Assembly: GCA_964354215.1 (NCBI GenBank)
Contig: CAYGYT010000001.1
Location: 62,001 to 126,000, forward strand
Direction: 5' to 3'
Length of the DNA: 64,000 nt
Origin: CAVRZR01 sp964354215
Lineage (GTDB): Bacteria > Actinomycetota > Coriobacteriia > Anaerosomatales > CAVRZR01
Every line of letters starts with the position of its first letter. Position 1 is the first letter of the stretch. Positions 42,675 through 52,554 of the stretch are shown piece after piece. Below the pieces are notes generated by a model. The model had not been told where the DNA came from and ran no database searches. It worked only from the letters and a program-made list of their open reading frames with translations. The position numbers and the translations under genes are program-made.

Positions 42675-45600
42675 CTACCCGCCGAGCAGAGTCACGATAA
42701 CCTGGTGCGCGCCGGGTTCCTCGGAGAGCGGTACTACGGGTTCGGCCAGCACCACCCCGTCGAGTTCGACCCGGGCGACGCCGCGGTTCACCCCGCGCGG
42801 GTTCTCGACACGTATGTGATAGCGAGTCGCGCCCGAGCGGTACGTGATCTCGTAGGCGGGCCAGTCCTTCGGGATGCATGGGTCCATGACGAGGAACCGC
42901 GTTCCGTCCCGAGCCTCGATCCTCAGGCCGTACAGGTGGTTCAGGGCGACGCGGTAGAACCACGCGGCCGAGCCGGTGTACCAGGTCCAGCCACCTCGGC
43001 CGACGTGAGGCTCGGCAGCATAGACGTCCGCCGCGATCACGTAGGGCTCGACGACGTAGCGGGCAGCTGCTTCGGCGGTGAGCGCGTGCGAGATGGGGTT
43101 CACGAGGTCGAACAGCGAGACCGCTTCGTCTCCGTCACCCTTGAGCAGGTACGCGAGGATCAGCCACACGGCGGCGTGCGTGTACTGGCCGCCGTTCTCG
43201 CGAACGCCCGGGACGTAGCCCTTGATGTAGCCGGGGTCGTGCGACATGCGGTCGAACGGGGGCGTGAGCAGCGCGACCAGGCCAGCCTCTCGGCGGACGA
43301 GCTTCTCTTCAACGGCATCTATCGCCGCGCGGGTCCGCTCTGGGTTGCCGAAGCCCGAGATGACCGCCCAGCTCTGCGCGATGGCGTCGATGCGGCACTC
43401 TTCGCTCGTGTGCGAGCCGAGCGGCGTGCCGTCGTCGAAGTAGGCGCGGCGATACCATCCGCCGTCCCAGCCCTCCAGCTCGACTGCCTGGGCGAGTCCG
43501 GCAGACCAAGCCCGGTAGTGCTGGGCACGAGCCGTCTCGCCGATGAGGTCGCACACCGATGCGAATCGCGAAGCCACGTAGGCGAGGAACCAGCCGAGCC
43601 AGACACTCTCGCCGCGACCCTCGTGGCCGACGCGGTTCATGCCGTCGTTCCAGTCACCGCCCTCCATGAGCGGGAGCCCGTGCGATCCAATGCCGAAGCG
43701 GCCGAGCGCTACCATGCAGTGCTCGAACACGGTGGCGGCCTGCTCGCTCACCGCAGGCTGCAGGTAGAGGTCCTCCTGTTCGGGCGGTAGCTCCGGCCCT
43801 TCGATGTAGGCGGTCCGCTCGTCCAAGACACTGGTGTCCCCGGTGGCCGTCACGTATTCGGCCACTACGAGTGGCAGCCAGTGGCGGTCGTCGGAGATGT
43901 GCGTGCGCACGCCACGCCCCGAGTGCGGCTGCCACCAGTGCAGCACGTCGCCCGCTTCGAACTGGTGTCGCGACGCCTCCACGATCTGCTCGCGCACGAG
44001 GTCGGGCCGCACGAGCAGTAGCGCGAGCACGTCTTGAAGCTGGTCTCGAAAGCCGAACGCTCCGCTCGACTGGTACGTCCCCGTGCGGCCCCAGATACGG
44101 CACGCGAGCGCCTGGTAGAGTGCGTTGCCGTTCACCATGATGTCGAGTGCGGCGTCCGGCGATTGCACCTGCACGCTGCCGAGAAGGTCGGTCCAGAAGG
44201 CCCGCGCGTCGGCTAGTGCCTTGTCGATCGCACCGTGTTGTCGGAGGCGCGCCACCGCGTCACGGGATTCCTCGAGCGTCGCTGTCTGGCCGAGGAGGAA
44301 CGACACTTCGGCGGACTCGCCGGGCGCGATATCGACCTTGGTCATGAGCGCGCCGCAGTTGTCGAGGAAGCGACCGCTCTGGGCACCCAGGCCTTTCCGG
44401 TACATAGCAGCGGGATCGCCGGGGCGGCCGTTGCGGCCAACGAACTCGGTGCGGCTCGCGGTATAGGAGTGCAGCTCGGCATCGCACGCGAGAAACGCGC
44501 TTCGACCGGGGAAGTCCAGGTTGAAGTGGTTGTGCGCGGTCAGGATGGTGCTTTCGGCGTCGAACCAGGTGACGACGAGCTGCTGGGCGCGGCTTCGCGA
44601 ATCCCCGAGCACCCACTCGACGAACTGCGTGACCGAGAGATGACGCTCCCTGGCACCGGTGTTGGTGAGGCGGAGTCGGACGATGCGCACCGGTGCATCT
44701 ACGGCGACGAACCAGTCGATCTCCTGCGAAAGCCCGTGGCTCGCATGTTCGAAGCGCGTGACACCCTTGCCGTGTCGGATGACGTACGGCTCTTCGTCTC
44801 TGACGGGCAGCGGCGTGGGGCTCCAGAACTCGCCGGTCTCCTCGTCGCGGATGTAGAGCGCTTCGCCGCTGCCGTCGCTCACGGCGTCGTTGTTCCACGT
44901 GGTGATGCGGTTCTCGTGGCTGTTGAGCGCCCAGGTGCAGCCGACTCCGGCCTCGGAGACGAGGCACCCGAACTCCGCTGTCGCCATCACATTGACCCAG
45001 GGAGCGGGTGTGGTTTCGTCACCCTCGAGGACGATGACGTAGTCGCCGGTTGCGGTGTCGAACCCGCCGAATCCGTTGTCGAGGGTGAGCGCCGGGCGCT
45101 GGAACGGACTGGTCGGCCACGGTTCCGCCGATCTCGTCGGAACGAGCTCTCCGGGAACCGCGGGACGCGCCGCCCGACGGCTGAGCTGCAGCTCGATGCT
45201 CCCGCCGTCGCCGTCGAGCGTTGCCCGGGCGACCGAGAGAAGCAGGTTCAGCACGTCGGGATGCATCTGATCCGCGCGCCTGAGGTAGATGCCGCCCGGC
45301 TTGTCCACCAGTTGCAGCGCGTGGCCGGTGCGCACGAGGAGGCGCAGGCGGTCGTCGAGCTCGTCGGCGTACCCGGTGGGACGCGTGTTGAGGATGACGA
45401 GGTCGGAGACGAGCCCCTTGTGGCGCCAGTACTGGTGAGCGAGGATCGCCTGCCGCACAAGTGGCGCGTGTTCGAGCTCCTCGACGCGCACGAGCAGGAT
45501 CGGATTGTCGCCTGAGATCCCGATGGACCACAGTCCGGACATCTGCAGCCCGTTTTCCACAGGTGTCTTCACCTTGAGTCGTGAGTTGGGGTCGGTCAGC

Positions 45601-48600
45601 AGAAGGCGGGACGCGAGGCGCTCGAGCGTCACGGCTTCGTCGGGCGTGATGCCGAGGTCCCTGAGCTCGAGCTGGGTTGCCGTCCACGCGAGGTCGATCG
45701 CCCGCTGCGCGCTGCGCGCATCGCGGTACTTCTCGACGAGCTGCGTCGCCGTCTCGCGGTCCTCGGCGGCGCCGGTCGTGAACACGAGTCGAGCGCTCTC
45801 GCCCGGGCCCACCTTCACGGTACGCCGCAAGCTGCACGACGGATCGAGGACAGCACCTACGCCACGCCCCAGCTCACCTCCACGGCTGACCGCAAGCGGA
45901 TCGGCCACGCCACGAAGCCGTCCGAGGAACGACGCACGGTCGGTCTCGAACGACCACTCGCAGAGCTCGTTCTCGCAGGCGAGTGCGTGGAGGCCCCACA
46001 GCCGCGCCTCGGATGACGAGCGTGGGCGGCGAGTGAACAAGAGCGCGTTCAAGTCGTCGAGGACCTCGGTTTCGACGAACAGGTTGGAGAACGACTTGTG
46101 CGCCTGATCGGATGCCTGCGAGGTGAACGCGATCTCGAGGTAGGACGTGACCTCGAGGGTACGGCCCTCACGGCCGTGGTTCGTGATGGTCAGGCGGCGC
46201 ACCTCGACGTCGTCTTCGGGAGAGACCGCGACCTCCACGCGCGTCTCGAGATTGCCATCGGTGCGCCGGTACTCGGCCTTGTCCGGCGCGAACGTGACGA
46301 AGTAGTTGTCCGCAGGCGTGGGGCAGGGCTGGTGCGTTGCCGAGAACACGTGGCCGCTCTCGGTGTCTCGGATGTAGAAGAACGTGCCCCAGCAGTCGCG
46401 CGTGACGTCCTCGCGGTAGCGAGTGATCGCCACGTTCTCGAAGCGGCTGTATCCGCCGCCACCGTTGGTGACCATGACCGAGTAGCGGCCGTTTGAGAGG
46501 AAGTGCGTCGAAGGCACCGGTGTGTCCGCGGTCGGGTACGAGCGGGCGACCGGGGGCGGCAGCTCGCGGAGCGAGCGTACGAAGCGAACCTCCTCGACGT
46601 GCGGGCTCGTGAGCTGCACGTGCCGGGGGACGCGCTCCTGGAGCAGGAGCTCCGCTGAGACCACGAGCGGGTCAGCCCGGAAGCGGTGTCGCATCTTCTC
46701 GCCGGTGAGCTCGTTTCCGAGTGCCACGAAGCTCATGCCCTGGTGGTGGGCAAAGTACGCCTTCACGACGGCACGCGTCTCTCCGGCCGGGATTCGGCCC
46801 GGCGTGTAGTCGATGGCCTCGTAGAAACCCCACCGGCCCTCGCCGCCCTGACGCGTGATGGCCCCCAGGTTGTCGAGCACGGACTGCGCGTCGACGGGAA
46901 GGGCGAGGAGCGACGCGTACGGGGCAACTACCACGTCTTCGGAGAGCCCTCGCTTGAGGCCAAGCCCTGGAACGCCGAAGGCTTGGTACTGGTAGGTGAG
47001 GTCTGCGTCTTTCGCGTTGAAGGCCGACTCGGAGACTCCCCAGGGAACACCGCGGTCCTTGCCGTACTGGATCTGCCGGCGAACCACGGTGCCGTACGTC
47101 TCGTCGAGCAGGGTCCCGTCCCACGAGCGCATCACCAAGAGAGGCATAAGGTACTCGAACATCGACGCGCTCCACGACACGAGCGCGCGGCCGGTTCCCG
47201 TCTGCGTGATCAGGCGCCCAAGCCGGAACCAGTGTTCCTGCGGGGCGTCGCCCTTCGCGATCGCGAGGAAACTCGCAAGCCGGCACTCGCTCGCGAGCAT
47301 GTCGTAGTACGAGCCGTCGAGGTGACCCTCGGCGGTGTTGAATCCGATGCTGAAGAGCGAGCGGTGCTCGTCGAAGAGCACGGTGAAGTCGGTGTGCTCC
47401 CACATCTGGCGCGCGATGTCGGTGTCGATCCTCAGCCGCGAGAGCAGCTCGACGCACTGCGGCCTCGCTGAGCGAATCCCTGCCGCGACGGCGTCGGCCC
47501 ATTCCCGCGCGGCTTGCGTGTCCGCATCCTCGGCGCTCCACGACTCGTGCGCTATGAGCTCGAGCGCCTCCAGCACCTCTCCGAGGCCCTCGGCGATACC
47601 TACGAGGCTCGGCACGAAGCGCGTGAGCGGTTCGAGCGCTGCCAGTCGCGGGTGAGCGGACAGTGCGGGCGGCATCTCGGAAAGCAGGCCCGCCCACGGT
47701 GTGAGGGCATCTATCACCCCGCGGATCGAACCCACATCGTCGATGACGGTCCTGACTGAGGAGACCACCCGTGCTCGAGCGGTGGAGGGGAGGTCGAGAT
47801 CGACAGTGTCATCCGGCGCGTAGACCGACTGGTGGAACGGCCTCTCGGCAGAGGTAGCCGAGAACCCGAGTTCCACGGGCTCGACGGCATGCGCAAGGCG
47901 GTCCGCCATGCCCGAAAGCCGAAGGAGCAGGCCGTTCCACTCACCGAGGGTCTGCGGAGGCTCCTGAAGCTCGAGCTCCCGCTCGAGATCGTCCAAGACG
48001 TCCATCAGCGGCTGTTGCGGAAGCGAGTTGAGTGAGGCGCGCTCCACCACGACGTCCTCAAGCGCGAGTCTGACGGCATCACGGAGACCCGCCACGAGCT
48101 GCCGGTCGAGGAGCGGGGCCTCCGAGGCCTCGAGCAGGCCCACGCGCAGCACGAGAAGGTGTCCCGCGAGGTTGCCGCTGTCCACAGTCGATATGTAGTT
48201 GGGGCGCAGCGGCTCGAGGCTCTGGATGTCGTACCAGTTGTAGAAGTGGCCATGGAAGCGCTCGAGGCCGGCCATCGAGCTCAGCGTCGACGAGACCCGC
48301 TCGACGAGCCCGTCGATGGTCACGTAGCCCAGATCGTAGGCGTTCAGGTAGGCGAGCAACTGCAGTCCGACGTTCGTGGGCGATGTTCTCCACGCGACCT
48401 CGCCCTGGGGGTCCTCCTGGAAGTTGTCGGGGACCAGGTAGTGGCCTTCGTCGGTGACGAATGTGTCGAAGTAGCGCCACGTCTTGCGGGCGATCCGCCG
48501 AAGGAGCTGGTGTTGCGGCCCCGTGAGTGGCACGGGCTCGCGCACCTTTATGGGCTGGGAGATTCGCCAGGCGATGAGCGGCGCCAGCGCCCACGCGAGT

Positions 48601-51545
48601 GCGAGAGGAGCGGCGATCAACGCACGAACGGGAATTGGGATTGTCGCGACGGCGAGTAGGGCGACAGACGCGAGCGACGAAGGCCACATCCGATGCACGA
48701 AACCGGCGCGTGTCGAACCCAGTCGCCGCGCCGCATCATCGGCGGTTTCCCACTCGAGCAGGTGTTTGCGCGAGACGAACGTGCGCCACATTGCGCGTGC
48801 GATCGCGTCCGCCGCTACCCACGAGCGGTAGGGCAGCACACTCAGCTCGAACAGCGAACGTGAGAGGTCTCGGCCGGTATCGCGCGCTATCGCGCGTACC
48901 GACGAGCCGAGGTGGACCGAGCGCGGGCGCATGAGGATCGCGTCCACGAAGCCGAACACGACTGGGAAGAGCACGAAGAGCGTGGCGAAGAGTGGCCACA
49001 CGAGCGCGGGCGACCCGAGCGCGAGCCAGCCGAGGGTTGCCAGCAGCACGCTTGTCGGCGCGACGAGGCTCCGGCGTAGATTGTCGATGATCTTCCAGCG
49101 GTGCAGAGACGTAAGCGGGTTCGCCGTGAGCCGCCCCTGCGCGTCGCGTGCGCTCAGGAACAGCCACGGGACGGTCTGCCAGTCACCGCGTATCCAGCGG
49201 TGCACGCGCGAGAGATCGGCCGCGAAGCTCGCCGGGTAGTCGTCGAGCACCTCCACGTCCGTTGCGAGCGCAGTCCTCAGAAACGAGCCCTCGATCAAGT
49301 CGTGGGAGAGCATCGAGTCTTCAGGGAATCGCTCTTCGAGCACGCCGAGGAAGACGGCGAGTTCGAAGATGCCCTTCCCCGTGAAACTGCCCTCCCCGAA
49401 CACGTCCTGGTAGGTATCAGAAGCAGCGCCGACGTACGGGTCCAAGCCAGTGGCTCCCGAGTACATCCAGGCGAAGCGGCTCTTGCGCGAGCCGGGCAGC
49501 GTCATGCTCACGCGCGGCTGGACGAGCCCGTAGCCGCCCTCCACGCGCAGCTCCCCGTGACGCCACTGAGCCCGGTTCATGGGGTGTGCGATCGTCGAGA
49601 CGAGCTTGCGAGCGGCATCTCTCGGCAACTGCGTGTCTGCATCCAGCGTGACCACGAACGTGACGTCTCGCCGAAAACCGATCTCGCCCATCTTGTGCGT
49701 GAACGCGGAGCCGTCCTCGCCGTGAAGTGCTCGCGCAAGCTCGAGGAGCGCGCCTCGTTTGCGTTCCCAGCCCATCCAGAGGCCCTCGGACTCGTTGTAG
49801 GTGCGACCCCGGATGAACAGGTGGAACGGCCGTACGCCGTGCTCGACCTCGTAGCGGTCGTTGAGCTGGCTCACAGCGCGCACGGCCGCCTCGACGATTT
49901 CGCCGTCGTCGGGACGCTCTGGCTCCGGCGCCCCCCGCAAGTCGCCGAGGAGCGCGTACGCGATGTTGGGATCGCGGTTGGCGAGGTATGAGATCTCAAG
50001 GTTGTCGACGACCGCCTGCGTCGAGGGCACCGAGGACAGCAGCGCCGGAACGACCACAAGCGTGCGGTTCGACTCCGCGACCGGGTGTGTGAAGTCCAGC
50101 TTGAGGAGCGAACGGGGCGGGTAGATGCCGGCGAGCGTACGGTTCGTGACCGTGAGCGCTACCTCGGAAAGCGGGAAGATCGCCAGAAGTGCGACGATCG
50201 TCGTACCGAGAGCGGGGCCTCCCGTGAGCGCGACCCACCAGGTAGCGAGTCCGACGAGGAGTGCCGTCAGGCCGCCGAGCAGCGTCCCGTAGATCAGGCC
50301 GCGGTGGCGCAGAGGCCCGCGGTATGCCCATTCGCGCCGGGTGCGGCGATAACCGACGGTAGGCTCGAGCTCGTAGCGACCCGCGCTCACCAGGTAGTAC
50401 GCAACGTGTCCTCGGACGAGATCGCTCGGGTCACGTGCGAGTGCATCGCTCGCGAATCCGAGGACCGCCTCGACGAGTTCGGTCTCAGTGAATGAGCAGC
50501 GCCTCGCCATCTGCTCGATCGCGTGCCGGCATCGGTCCCGGCTCGCGAAGTCCATCCGCGGGTACACGCCGGCGGGATCCTCGCAAAGCGCCTGCTCGAC
50601 CACGCTCACCGTCTCGAAGAACGCCTTCCACTCGAAGGCGTCGAAGAACCGGATGGTCGTGATCGAGTTGGCGATTGACACCTGGTTGGCGGCTTGTTCC
50701 TGTTGCTGAGCGTGTACGTGTTCCTCGAGCACGATGCCGAGCGAGGATACCCTGCCTTGCAGCCAGGCATTTACGGGCTCGCCGCCGGCTTCCATGCCTC
50801 CGAGGCGCTGGGACAGGCGTCCGAAGAACGGTGGGGTCTGATCGACGGACGCCGTCTCGAGCTCCTGTATCAGGCCTGGCAGCTCCTCCGGAGCGTTCTG
50901 AACGGTAAGTAGGACGCGCTCTGCCCACTCGTCCGCGGAAAGCTCGGCCTCGTGCGACAGGACTACGCGGCGCGACAGCCGCCGCAGGTTCTCGACGACC
51001 GCGATCCTGAGCATGATCGGGACGGCCCATAACTCGCCGATGGAGAGAGGAGAGACATCCTGGTACGCCTCGACGAAGCGCAGGAGGTAGGGCTCGTCGA
51101 CGCGCGCGTCGGTGTGGACAAGCAGCTCAACCGCAGCCTCGAACACCCGTGGGTACCCTGCGTAGGGGCCGCTTGTCAGCCGGGGCAACTCGATTCCGTA
51201 GCGCGCCGGCAGATCTTCGCGCACGGCGAGGAGCTGCTCCTCGATCAGGTAGTAGTTGTCGAGCAGCCACTCGCTTGCCGGTGAGAGCGAGAGCTGCGCG
51301 CGTGTAGCCGCCGAGAGAACGATGTTGTCGTGTGCAAGACCCGCAGCGGCAGCGTCAGCGAGTGCGATGAGCGGTGTGGTGCGGATAGGTGGCTGCGTGA
51401 CCGGTTCTTGGAGCGAGGCGAGCGCGCGCGCCTCGTCCGCCAGCCGGTCTGCGTTGAGCAGGTCGCCGCGGAAGGGAGCGTCATCTGTCATGACCTGGGG
51501 CGGCTCGACGGTCGCTCGCGGTCTGCGCTGCTCGGTTTCCCCCAC
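42675..51545 (-). CDS. Cyclic beta-1,2-glucan synthase (GT84 glycosyltransferase plus GH94 phosphorylase-like domain)
   Basis: The protein is about 2956 residues, similar to NdvB/Cgs enzymes, which make cyclic beta-1,2-glucans from UDP-glucose. A soluble N-terminal helical domain precedes membrane helices near 405-450. The GT84 core has VTLDADTQLP near 630, HDLIEGSF near 747 and the RWIRGDWQ motif near 785. More membrane helices follow near 835-1000. Two GH94-type halves follow, the last with the catalytic MEGGDWNDGMN near 2627. I place the start at the GTG at 51545, five bases after GGAGG. The longer upstream frame runs over the divergent selenoprotein gene and its promoter, and is not coding. 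Confidence 0.93.
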   Translation of the reverse strand: MGETEQRRPRATVEPPQVMTDDAPFRGDLLNADRLADEARALASLQEPVTQPPIRTTPLIALADAAAAGLAHDNIVLSAATRAQLSLSPASEWLLDNYYLIEEQLLAVREDLPARYGIELPRLTSGPYAGYPRVFEAAVELLVHTDARVDEPYLLRFVEAYQDVSPLSIGELWAVPIMLRIAVVENLRRLSRRVVLSHEAELSADEWAERVLLTVQNAPEELPGLIQELETASVDQTPPFFGRLSQRLGGMEAGGEPVNAWLQGRVSSLGIVLEEHVHAQQQEQAANQVSIANSITTIRFFDAFEWKAFFETVSVVEQALCEDPAGVYPRMDFASRDRCRHAIEQMARRCSFTETELVEAVLGFASDALARDPSDLVRGHVAYYLVSAGRYELEPTVGYRRTRREWAYRGPLRHRGLIYGTLLGGLTALLVGLATWWVALTGGPALGTTIVALLAIFPLSEVALTVTNRTLAGIYPPRSLLKLDFTHPVAESNRTLVVVPALLSSVPSTQAVVDNLEISYLANRDPNIAYALLGDLRGAPEPERPDDGEIVEAAVRAVSQLNDRYEVEHGVRPFHLFIRGRTYNESEGLWMGWERKRGALLELARALHGEDGSAFTHKMGEIGFRRDVTFVVTLDADTQLPRDAARKLVSTIAHPMNRAQWRHGELRVEGGYGLVQPRVSMTLPGSRKSRFAWMYSGATGLDPYVGAASDTYQDVFGEGSFTGKGIFELAVFLGVLEERFPEDSMLSHDLIEGSFLRTALATDVEVLDDYPASFAADLSRVHRWIRGDWQTVPWLFLSARDAQGRLTANPLTSLHRWKIIDNLRRSLVAPTSVLLATLGWLALGSPALVWPLFATLFVLFPVVFGFVDAILMRPRSVHLGSSVRAIARDTGRDLSRSLFELSVLPYRSWVAADAIARAMWRTFVSRKHLLEWETADDAARRLGSTRAGFVHRMWPSSLASVALLAVATIPIPVRALIAAPLALAWALAPLIAWRISQPIKVREPVPLTGPQHQLLRRIARKTWRYFDTFVTDEGHYLVPDNFQEDPQGEVAWRTSPTNVGLQLLAYLNAYDLGYVTIDGLVERVSSTLSSMAGLERFHGHFYNWYDIQSLEPLRPNYISTVDSGNLAGHLLVLRVGLLEASEAPLLDRQLVAGLRDAVRLALEDVVVERASLNSLPQQPLMDVLDDLERELELQEPPQTLGEWNGLLLRLSGMADRLAHAVEPVELGFSATSAERPFHQSVYAPDDTVDLDLPSTARARVVSSVRTVIDDVGSIRGVIDALTPWAGLLSEMPPALSAHPRLAALEPLTRFVPSLVGIAEGLGEVLEALELIAHESWSAEDADTQAAREWADAVAAGIRSARPQCVELLSRLRIDTDIARQMWEHTDFTVLFDEHRSLFSIGFNTAEGHLDGSYYDMLASECRLASFLAIAKGDAPQEHWFRLGRLITQTGTGRALVSWSASMFEYLMPLLVMRSWDGTLLDETYGTVVRRQIQYGKDRGVPWGVSESAFNAKDADLTYQYQAFGVPGLGLKRGLSEDVVVAPYASLLALPVDAQSVLDNLGAITRQGGEGRWGFYEAIDYTPGRIPAGETRAVVKAYFAHHQGMSFVALGNELTGEKMRHRFRADPLVVSAELLLQERVPRHVQLTSPHVEEVRFVRSLRELPPPVARSYPTADTPVPSTHFLSNGRYSVMVTNGGGGYSRFENVAITRYREDVTRDCWGTFFYIRDTESGHVFSATHQPCPTPADNYFVTFAPDKAEYRRTDGNLETRVEVAVSPEDDVEVRRLTITNHGREGRTLEVTSYLEIAFTSQASDQAHKSFSNLFVETEVLDDLNALLFTRRPRSSSEARLWGLHALACENELCEWSFETDRASFLGRLRGVADPLAVSRGGELGRGVGAVLDPSCSLRRTVKVGPGESARLVFTTGAAEDRETATQLVEKYRDARSAQRAIDLAWTATQLELRDLGITPDEAVTLERLASRLLLTDPNSRLKVKTPVENGLQMSGLWSIGISGDNPILLVRVEELEHAPLVRQAILAHQYWRHKGLVSDLVILNTRPTGYADELDDRLRLLVRTGHALQLVDKPGGIYLRRADQMHPDVLNLLLSVARATLDGDGGSIELQLSRRAARPAVPGELVPTRSAEPWPTSPFQRPALTLDNGFGGFDTATGDYVIVLEGDETTPAPWVNVMATAEFGCLVSEAGVGCTWALNSHENRITTWNNDAVSDGSGEALYIRDEETGEFWSPTPLPVRDEEPYVIRHGKGVTRFEHASHGLSQEIDWFVAVDAPVRIVRLRLTNTGARERHLSVTQFVEWVLGDSRSRAQQLVVTWFDAESTILTAHNHFNLDFPGRSAFLACDAELHSYTASRTEFVGRNGRPGDPAAMYRKGLGAQSGRFLDNCGALMTKVDIAPGESAEVSFLLGQTATLEESRDAVARLRQHGAIDKALADARAFWTDLLGSVQVQSPDAALDIMVNGNALYQALACRIWGRTGTYQSSGAFGFRDQLQDVLALLLVRPDLVREQIVEASRHQFEAGDVLHWWQPHSGRGVRTHISDDRHWLPLVVAEYVTATGDTSVLDERTAYIEGPELPPEQEDLYLQPAVSEQAATVFEHCMVALGRFGIGSHGLPLMEGGDWNDGMNRVGHEGRGESVWLGWFLAYVASRFASVCDLIGETARAQHYRAWSAGLAQAVELEGWDGGWYRRAYFDDGTPLGSHTSEECRIDAIAQSWAVISGFGNPERTRAAIDAVEEKLVRREAGLVALLTPPFDRMSHDPGYIKGYVPGVRENGGQYTHAAVWLILAYLLKGDGDEAVSLFDLVNPISHALTAEAAARYVVEPYVIAADVYAAEPHVGRGGWTWYTGSAAWFYRVALNHLYGLRIEARDGTRFLVMDPCIPKDWPAYEITYRSGATRYHIRVENPRGVNRGVARVELDGVVLAEPVVPLSEEPGAHQVIVTLLGG

Positions 51546-51695
51546 CCGTTCCTCCAGTCGCGCACCGGGCATGTCTCCGGCGCGTGCTCTCGCGGCTGCG
51601 TCGTGCGCGTTGGTTGGCGCCTTGCTACTTCCAAGGACAGGCACCGGTAGCGCATCTATAGTATCCCCCGAGCGTGCGTCGGCAGGAGAGCGAGT

Positions 51696-51725
51696 TTGCA
51701 CGAGAAATACCCATGGGGGTATCAT
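51696..51725 (+). promoter_or_regulatory. Predicted promoter of the rhodanese-thioredoxin selenoprotein
   Basis: TTGCAC (51696-51701) and TATCAT (51720-51725) are spaced by 18 bp. The spacer and the -10 are occupied by the palindrome at 51707-51722, so a protein bound there would block RNA polymerase. The leader would be about 82 nt. Confidence 0.55.
51707..51722. promoter_or_regulatory. CsoR/CstR-like operator palindrome in the selenoprotein promoter
   Basis: ATACCC (51707-51712), a 4-bp centre ATGG, and GGGTAT (51717-51722) form a perfect inverted repeat rich in C and G runs. This resembles the operators of the CsoR family, whose CstR members sense persulfides and often control rhodanese genes. 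No regulator gene of that family is in the window, so the regulator is inferred. Confidence 0.55.
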
Positions 51726-51813
51726 CGCGTAGGTGCACACGCGTTGTCGCACGCATGCGGCGTACATCGAGTACCTCGGACCGAGATCGCTTTGGCCCCG
51801 TGAGGAGTGTTTG

Positions 51814-52530
51814 ATGAAGAGCAAATGGATCGTGTGGGTGGCCGTGGCGGCCGTTCTCGTGGGCGTCGCGTATCTCGCGCTGAAACCCGCCTCGGTAGCC
51901 CAGGGCGTCGTGGACGTCGACAGCGGCAAGCTCGAAGAGCTGCTCGCGGCGTCCCCCTCGCCGAGGATCGTTGACGTCCGTACTCCCGGGGAGTTCCAGG
52001 CGGGGCACCTCAAGGACGCCGAGAACGTACCCGTCGACCAGGTCGAGTCCATTGCGCAGTCGTGGGACCGGTCTCAGCCGCTCGTCGTCTACTGCGCCAC
52101 TGGTGCACGGTCGGCGACGGCGGTTCAACAGTTGCAGAGCATGGGGTTCAAGACCATCTACCACTTCTCGCAGGGCCTCGTCGCCTGGCAGGGTGCGCTC
52201 GATACGGGTGATGAGGGGCCGGTCGCGCAGGCACCCGCCGTCAAGACCAACAGCAAGCCGGTGATGTATGAGTTCTTCACCGACTGGTGACCAAGCTGCA
52301 AGGAGATGAAGCCTGTGGTCGACAGGCTAGAGAAGGCGTACGAGGGCAAGGTGGAGTTCCGGCGGATCAACGTCGACACCGACAAGCAGGGCGCCGCACT
52401 GATGCAGCAGTTCAATGCGCAGTACGTGCCGACGTTCGTGTTCATCAACGCCGACGGGTCGACGGCTGACCTAAAGGTGGGAGCGCTCAAGAAGGATCAG
52501 CTCGTGGCAGCGCTCGACAGACTCAAGTAG
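51814..52530 (+). CDS. Membrane-anchored rhodanese-thioredoxin fusion, predicted selenoprotein (TGA = Sec159)
   Basis: Reading through an in-frame TGA at 52288-52290 gives 238 residues. Residues 1-25 form a membrane anchor. Residues 35-130 are a rhodanese domain with the active-site loop Cys94 of CATGAR. Residues 148-238 are a thioredoxin fold with MYEFFTDW-U-PSCKEMKP, where TGA replaces the first Cys of the CxxC pair (partner Cys162), and cis-Pro206 in YVPTF. The downstream half stays in frame to TAG at 52530. A stem-loop fitting the bacterial SECIS model follows the TGA. The start is the ATG at 51814 after GAGGAG. A normal TGA stop would leave a truncated rhodanese and an untranslated thioredoxin domain. 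It probably handles extracytoplasmic sulfur or disulfide redox chemistry. Confidence 0.82.
52310..52328 (+). promoter_or_regulatory. bSECIS-like stem-loop downstream of the Sec TGA
   Basis: AGCCTGT (52310-52316) pairs perfectly with ACAGGCT (52322-52328) around a 5-nt loop GGTCG. The loop begins 26 nt after the TGA and has G at its first two positions. These fit the known bacterial SECIS rules (small loop with an early G, 16-37 nt from UGA to loop). The loop also resembles the GGUC of the E. coli formate dehydrogenase element. Confidence 0.7.
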
Positions 52531-52554
52531 GTGTCTGCAGCAGGTAAGCCGAGG

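Noticed and set aside
51546..52052. N-terminal extension of the glucan synthase frame by about 169 codons
   Set aside because: It overlaps the divergent selenoprotein gene and its promoter, and a good ribosome binding site supports the GTG at 51545.
52288..52290. TGA as an ordinary stop or sequencing error in the rhodanese gene
   Set aside because: The position at the CxxC cysteine, the intact downstream frame and the SECIS-like hairpin together favour Sec, although an error cannot be excluded without reads.
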